A DNA stretch of 64,000 nt from Mytilus californianus (Eukaryota > Mollusca > Bivalvia > Mytilida > Mytilidae). The stretch's first letter is position 1; every line of letters begins with the position of its first letter. The notes beneath the pieces were generated by a model. The model made no database searches. It was not told the DNA's origin and was given only the letters and a program-made list of their open reading frames with translations. This document shows, piece by piece, positions 59,701 through 64,000 of the stretch. The stretch is from contig NW_026262679.1 of the NCBI RefSeq assembly GCF_021869535.1, positions 82,395,143 to 82,459,142 on the forward strand. The letters are read 5' to 3'. Position numbers and translations under genes: made by a program.

Positions 59701-60875
59701 GAATTATTAAGATACCAACTCCAGCTGAAAAATGGTAATTTTTCAGTCTATTTTTCAATCAAAAAAAATTTCTGACAAAACAGTGACCTAGATTTTACAA
59801 ACCTGAATTGTTCTGGCAATATATTACTTCCTTGTATTTCTGAACTACCTATAGACAATGATGGATGCATTTAGGATAACATTAAATACCTGAGGCCTAT
59901 ACCATTAAGGTAGTGGTCAACAAATGACTCCTATACCTCCATTTTGTAGTTTTGGAGACTTTTCACATTTTTCCAATTCTATCTCCAAGAGGGGCATAAA
60001 AGTTGTCATATTTTCAAAACAACACATCTGGAAACGGTTTACGGACCATGAATTGCAAAATGAACTTCCTGTTATCAACTCAGTTCAGCTTTTGTAGTTC
60101 TAAAAAAGTATAGGGGGTCATACAGGCTATAATATAATGGCTGTTGCAATCATAAATACAGGCGGGATGGGCGGAAAATGGGTTACCGGTAAATGATTTT
60201 TAAGCAATCACTTTCATATTTAAAAAAAATCACTAGGGCCAAAATGTGAAACCCCATCCTTTACTATGTACAGAAGTATTAACAATTTGGGGTATTTATC
60301 TGTATTTGCTCCAGATGACCCTAGATTTGTCTCCCAATAACATTCTGACGTCATGCAACCACTTTTTAATTATGACGTCAAATATTTTAAATTATGACCC
60401 TAGGTCAATCAACGCAAACAACATTAATGTACAATTGGTTCTTAATGTGATATGTAAGCATTGTGACATAGGAAATATACAGGGAAATGCACCAATTTGA
60501 AAGTTGTCTATGCAAGACTATGTAGTGCAGGAGATTAAAGCCAATAAAGGGTATTTAAATCGATTGATGTGAAAAATTTAACAAAAATAGGCCAGCATTC
60601 ACGATGGTCATCTCATATGATGCTTTATTAACAAGTATTGTCTGCTGGTTTAAAGATGTCAGACAAGGTAAGCTAAAGGTTAATTATTAATGATGTCCTT
60701 ACCCAACAACAAGTCTTTGGAATTTTTTCATTGGTGGCTTTATGATTTTTTGCCAGGCCATGACAATTCTTGTTTCTGTTGGATTGATGACTTCTACCAC
60801 TGTTGGAAACCATTTTGAATATAAAACAGCCAAAAATATAACCACTAGAGCTACAGATAATGTTTTGGGAAACAT
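53760..60875 (-). CDS. ADPGK: ADP-dependent glucokinase
   Basis: There are five exons on the minus strand: 60875-60703, 58594-58369, 57304-57239, 55689-55273 and 54317-53760 (stop included). All have GT-AG borders and consistent phases, giving 479 residues (human about 497). The family phosphorylates glucose with ADP instead of ATP; the animal protein is ER-associated. Residues 4-21 form an N-terminal hydrophobic anchor (LSVALVVIFLAVLY), fitting that location. Further hallmarks are SKGAAAERSFMD in exon 2, YIGGNAAL in exon 3, IGPVGPKL and LSGLHMLEGQS with LPVHLELASMAHK in exon 4, and SSLGLNEQEL and RTVGLGDAIS in exon 5, where D461 is the expected catalytic base. The start is the Met directly before the hydrophobic segment; an overlapping ATG two codons upstream is out of frame. 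The first codon of exon 5 is GTG (Val), not a start. Introns hold repeats. No damage is visible. Its promoter region is shared head to head with metaxin. Confidence 0.95.
56250..56612. mobile_element. dispersed element with CCCCCGC ends, intron 3/4 region of ADPGK
   Basis: It begins ATGTCCCCCGCGTTGCACAT and ends CATGTCCCCCGCAACAGGTT then TCGCGGGGAACAA. A GGACGGACGGACAGACGGAC tract comes just before the end. The body keeps phrases like AAGGGGCATAACTTGTTAAA. No coding capacity. The type resembles a repeat that I recall from bivalves. Confidence 0.55.
56885..57055 (+). repeat. RT-element tail in an ADPGK intron
   Basis: GTGGGGTTTGTGTTGCTCAG then TCTTTAGTTTTCTATGTTGT, TTGTTTGTCTTTTGATTG, TTCCATGGCTAT and TTTTCGACTAATGAGTTGGA. 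Only the last part of the tail is kept. Confidence 0.75.
58116..58326. mobile_element. short inverted-repeat (MITE-like) element, copy 2
   Basis: The left end is TAACTTCAGAAATTATTGTG; the right end is CACAATATATTTTCTGAATT then TACAGTA. The internal GCAATAATAAAAA and AATCGCAATTA words are shared with 127-341. It ends about 40 bp from the ADPGK exon 2 donor. Confidence 0.55.
58755..58932. repeat. 89-bp tandem duplication in ADPGK intron 1
   Basis: Two copies start at 58755 and 58844 with GAATATTACAAAAAGCCTAA and differ at one visible base (ATATTCC against ATAATCC). This is a recent duplication. Confidence 0.92.
60346..60380. promoter_or_regulatory. two CRE palindromes in ADPGK intron 1
   Basis: TGACGTCA occurs at 60346-60353 and 60373-60380, about 330-360 bp inside the first intron of ADPGK. 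These are perfect CREB/ATF consensus sites. Function is inferred only. Confidence 0.4.
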
Positions 60876-61137
60876 GATGCCAACTCATTCACAAACCGAT
60901 GCCCAACAACACCCCACAGGAAAATAAAACGGTAAAATATAATCCACTTAATAATCGTATCTCGGCAATCTCTAATACCACTTTTTCATGAAACGCATAT
61001 AACCTTCTTCATAAAAGTAATAAAAAAATTCCGTTTTTCATAATTCAAGAGAAATAATGATTGATTTCTAATCTGAAAGAAGCGAAATTAACAAATTCTT
61101 TTCACTTCCGGTATTATTATTCCGCATAATTGTAAAC
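60876..61137. promoter_or_regulatory. shared (bidirectional) promoter region, ADPGK and metaxin
   Basis: 262 bp separate the two start codons, which point away from each other. CACTTCCGGT at 61103-61112 is, on the minus strand, ACCGGAAGTG: a full ETS/GABP consensus, 25 bp before the metaxin ATG. ETS-family sites are common in bidirectional promoters and in nuclear genes for mitochondrial proteins. The rest is AT-rich with no clear TATA box. Untranslated leaders must also fit here, so they are short or the transcripts overlap. Confidence 0.65.
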
Positions 61138-63904
61138 ATGACAGACGACGTGCTTAACCTTGAAGTTTGGAAAGGAAACTGGGATTTGCCATCAGTTGAC
61201 AACGAGTGTCTTGCAGTTTGGGTAAGCAAATAGTTAATATCTCGCCCTTCTGTTAACCAACTTTGAATTGAGTTGACACAAACTCTTGCAGTATGTGTTA
61301 TTGAACACGAAGCAGATGTGCAGTACTTGGTCTTGGAACACATGTGTTTCATTGACACTGTGAAGTGGTACTTCCCTTAACCTAGCAAATTTAGTCGCTT
61401 TATATTAGCTGGCTAAGCTGCACGACTTATTTATTTCAGTTTGTAGAATGGTGGCTTATGTGCCAGGGGTCCTAGGTTCAATTCTCAGTGAGTACAGTTG
61501 TAGTTATGGGTTTTAAAAAATTTTTCACAGTTGATTATTTGTAGAATAACTAATCGAAGAATTCAAATAGAGAAAAATATTCAACGAGTGACCGAACAAC
61601 ACATTAATTCATGAATGCGCGTAGCGCATGAGTTAATTATCAGTGTTGTTCGATCACAAGTTGAATATTTTTCGATATTTGAATTCTTTGATTAGTTATT
61701 CTTTTTATTACATTGGCAAATGGTTTTTTTATGAGATTAAAGTAGAAAATGTAAGGAACTATATCTTTTTCTACACATTCACAATTTGTTTTGATTGGAC
61801 GTTTTCGACGTCTGGACAACGCCTATTGTTGTATGACGTGAGAGGAGTGAAATAACCACATTTATTTCACATGTGAAATTATCATGTTTTTTTTTCACTG
61901 GGAAATCAATGTAATTCATTGAAACCAATGTAATAAACTTTATTATTATAACAATAAATATTGAAATAGTTATGATGTATTTGATCACAATGTAAATGAA
62001 AAATGTTTTTTGGTCACTCTACTACTTTAGCAATAGTCATTTCGGCCATACTTGGTCACTGTCCGTTGGCACACTACCGAACAAAAAAAAAATTCTTTTT
62101 TTCTTCTTTTTTCTATTTAATTTGACCTAGCTGTAATATTTTAAATATCAACCAGACCTCAATAATATGCAAAAGTAATTAATTACATTTCAATTACATT
62201 CCTTTTTAATGTAATTAATTACCTTACAATTATATTACTTTTTTGCTAAGAACTTTATTCTATACATGTAGGATAACAATGTGAACCAGCTGCTATGAGA
62301 CTTTTTTACATGCACTGTTAAGCATTGTTTTAAGTTTTAAATTTTTATATTCTATTTTCACATTGATTTAATCATTAATAGATATATATGTTTAAAGGGC
62401 ATCTGTAATTTGAGTTTACCTCATACAAGATCCATTGTATTTCATGCTTTTCTAAAAAAAACCTTTTCATTACTTTGTTATTGTAGATGGGAAACAATTA
62501 CCATAGCTTCTAAAGATCAAGCATAAAATATGAAAATTGAAAACAGTCAACTTCTGTGGATGTGTAGTACTGTAATTATAATATCTTCTTTGAAAAATCT
62601 TGTTTTTATAAACTTGTTAATAGAAAATGATGTAGGTATGATTATGTAAATATGAAAATAATAGTGTCTTTGTTAAAGTCATTAATGAAAGAGCTCTGAA
62701 TTTGATAAATACATTAGTCAATAATGCTTTTTTTTTTATTTGTAGGCATATTGTAAATTTTCTGGTCTTCCAACTAAAGTACAGAAAAGTCATCAGACAA
62801 ATGTATTTCAGTCATCACTAGGTTTGTATTTAGTTGAAAATTATATTGTTTATCTTATTTGTACAAAGATGAAATGATTAAGGTTGTCATTATCATGACA
62901 TTTTGAAATTTGCATTGTTTAAACTACAGATCACAATCATAATACATTACTTTTTTGTTTTTTTATTTTTGAATAGCATTCTATCTTCTTTGCTTATATT
63001 TTATAAATAGGGTATTTAAAGGAGTTTTTTTTTTTTTTTTTTTTTTAAATATTCTCATTCCATTCCAACAACCTAATGCAAAAATCTGGGTGAATGATAC
63101 AGGCTCCTTAGAGCCTTTAGTGGATAGTTTCATCGGAAAAGGTAATACCAAGCAAACCTTAAAACATGACCTTGACCTTAATTTCAATATATGGGTAATG
63201 TTATACCAACATGCAACTTATTATAGTATTGAAGGGGAGATAACAACAGTAAGAAGTCATTGGATTGCCTCAGTCAAAATTGACCAAATCAATGATTACA
63301 TGTATATATAACAATTTGAAAAAGTTAGATATCTTTAACCGGTAACAAAGGAGATTCAAAAACAAGTAAAACAGTGTTCTTGGAGGTGTTTAGAAAAAGA
63401 CTCTCTTCTATGGTCAATGTCGAATTCATATAATCTAATTTTGTTTACAAAATATCGAGAATTACATTTAATACCTAGAATCAGGAATTATATAATTTAC
63501 TGTTTCACATAGCAATACACATATATATGATAAATGTAGCATTTTTGTACATTTCAAAATGTTATACAAATTTGCAACAAATTTTAAATTTACAACAAAT
63601 TTTAAATTTCCAAGTATTTTGGACCATCATTTTACTTGGAATCAGGAATTATATAATTTACTTTCTCACATAGCAATACACAATACAATAATTGTTCAGA
63701 TAATTTTTTTTTAAGTAATTGATTGTTTCTTAATCAAAAGAAAATGTAGTTATTTAAATAATTAATTTGTTCAGATGACAATATACATGTATATCTTTAT
63801 ATATTTATTTGTTTTTTTCAGCAAAACACAATCTACCAGTGCTACAACATGGATATGCTACAGAATCTCAATTAGGCAATATTTTATCCTACTTAAAAAA
63901 TCAG
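61138..63904 (+). CDS. metaxin, N-terminal exons (gene runs off the window)
   Basis: The coding exons 61138-61221, 62746-62821 and 63822-63904 have GT-AG borders and matching phases. They give 81 residues so far. The start (LNLEVWKGNWDLPSVDNE) and the next block (CLAVWAYCKFSGLPTKVQ) match metaxin-1/3 N-termini (W.GGWGLPSVD.. / YA.FSGAPLKV). The third exon (LPVLQHGYATESQLGNIL) corresponds to the thioredoxin-like GST-N part of the fold. Metaxins sit on the mitochondrial outer membrane and act with the SAM complex in beta-barrel protein import. Metaxin 1 against 3 cannot be decided without the C-terminus, where a membrane anchor would tell. The remaining exons lie beyond 64000. Confidence 0.9.
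61543..61702. repeat. foldback element in metaxin intron 1
   Basis: The arms 61543-61585 and 61660-61702 are 43 bases each (AGAATAACTAATCGAAGAAT against ATTCTTTGATTAGTTATTCT) and pair with a few mismatches. An inner stem ACCGAACAACAC/GTGTTGTTCG follows. The centre is GCGCGTAGCGC with ATTAA flanks. No coding capacity. Confidence 0.85.
61703..62745. other. metaxin intron 1, remaining part
   Basis: Simple repeats of AATTACATT type lie at 62170-62240. Otherwise AT-rich without recognisable content. Confidence 0.5.
63478..63682. repeat. 44-bp direct repeat, 161 bp apart, metaxin intron 2
   Basis: GAATCAGGAATTATATAATT then TACT.TTCACATAGCAATAC starts at 63478 and again at 63639. The DNA between holds ACAAATTTTAAATTT short repeats. 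It resembles a small duplication rather than LTRs. Confidence 0.75.
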
Positions 63905-63989
63905 GTAACAGAAAATCTTATATACAATTACAAAAAGGATCTCTTAAAGTATCAAACTGGCAATATTTTCTCCTACTTAAAAAATAAGG
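63875..63989 (+). repeat. 31-bp duplicate of the metaxin exon 3 end
   Basis: GGCAATATTTTATCCTACTT then AAAAAATCAGG (63875-63905), covering the exon end and the first donor base, is repeated at 63959-63989 with two changes. The second copy reads AAATAAGGAA, so the GT donor is gone. Confidence 0.8.
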
Positions 63990-64000
63990 AATATTTAAAG

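Noticed and set aside
60673-60888. Alternative start (ATG AGT TGG) for ADPGK exon 1
   Set aside because: That frame does not lead into exon 2; the ATG at 60875 gives the hydrophobic anchor and the correct phase.
61435-61490. tRNA-like wording (GGTTCAATTCTC) in metaxin intron 1
   Set aside because: Only a B-box-like word is present, without a convincing A box, acceptor stem or SINE tail.
63478-63682. Solo LTR or LTR pair
   Set aside because: The repeats are only 44 bp, lack TG...CA ends, and enclose 117 bp of simple sequence.

Overview
The window looks like nuclear DNA of a bivalve mollusc, most likely a marine mussel (Mytilus or a close relative). The reasons are intron-split animal genes with GT-AG splice sites, visibly AT-rich non-coding DNA, and dispersed repeats of the kinds I recall from mussel sequence. 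The species call is inference; the animal-gene calls are read directly from the translated exons.

Four host genes can be supported. (1) An intronless TRIM-type gene lies at 18443-20470 (minus): RING, two B-boxes, coiled coil and an NHL-like propeller, 675 residues. (2) A ten-exon gene runs from a candidate first exon at 22979 to a stop at 40937 (plus). It encodes a protein with only a voltage-sensor domain, of the HVCN1/TMEM266 family, with a coiled coil, a long Ser/Thr-rich tail and a C-terminal PDZ-ligand-like end. (3) A complete five-exon ADP-dependent glucokinase gene (ADPGK, 479 residues) lies at 53760-60875 (minus). (4) The first three coding exons of a metaxin gene lie at 61138-63904 (plus), cut by the window end. 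ADPGK and metaxin are head to head, with 262 bp between their start codons. This gap is a probable shared promoter and contains a perfect ETS/GABP-type site.

The rest is transposon-rich. 0-17.5 kb is a graveyard of one reverse-transcriptase family with a Y-x-D-D box, plus short non-autonomous repeats. The copy at 14.9-17.5 kb is interrupted three times by other repeats, which gives a readable insertion history. 42.6-45.7 kb holds a decayed Ty3/Gypsy retrotransposon (minus) with a tRNA-derived SINE inside its RT domain, next to another RT-element copy at 45.7-46.9 kb. 47-53.7 kb holds no recognisable gene. Recurrent families seen here: the 3' tail of the RT element, a ~450-bp repeat (called R2), a ~280-bp repeat (R3), a GGTGAGC-ended element (R5), and several long palindromic (foldback) elements.

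The most interesting item is the voltage-sensor gene. It keeps nearly every residue that defines the proton-channel voltage sensor, has Arg-Arg-Lys in S4 with a proline between the second and third charges, and has a coiled coil spaced like that of TMEM266. I found no prokaryotic-style system, CRISPR array or viral genome.
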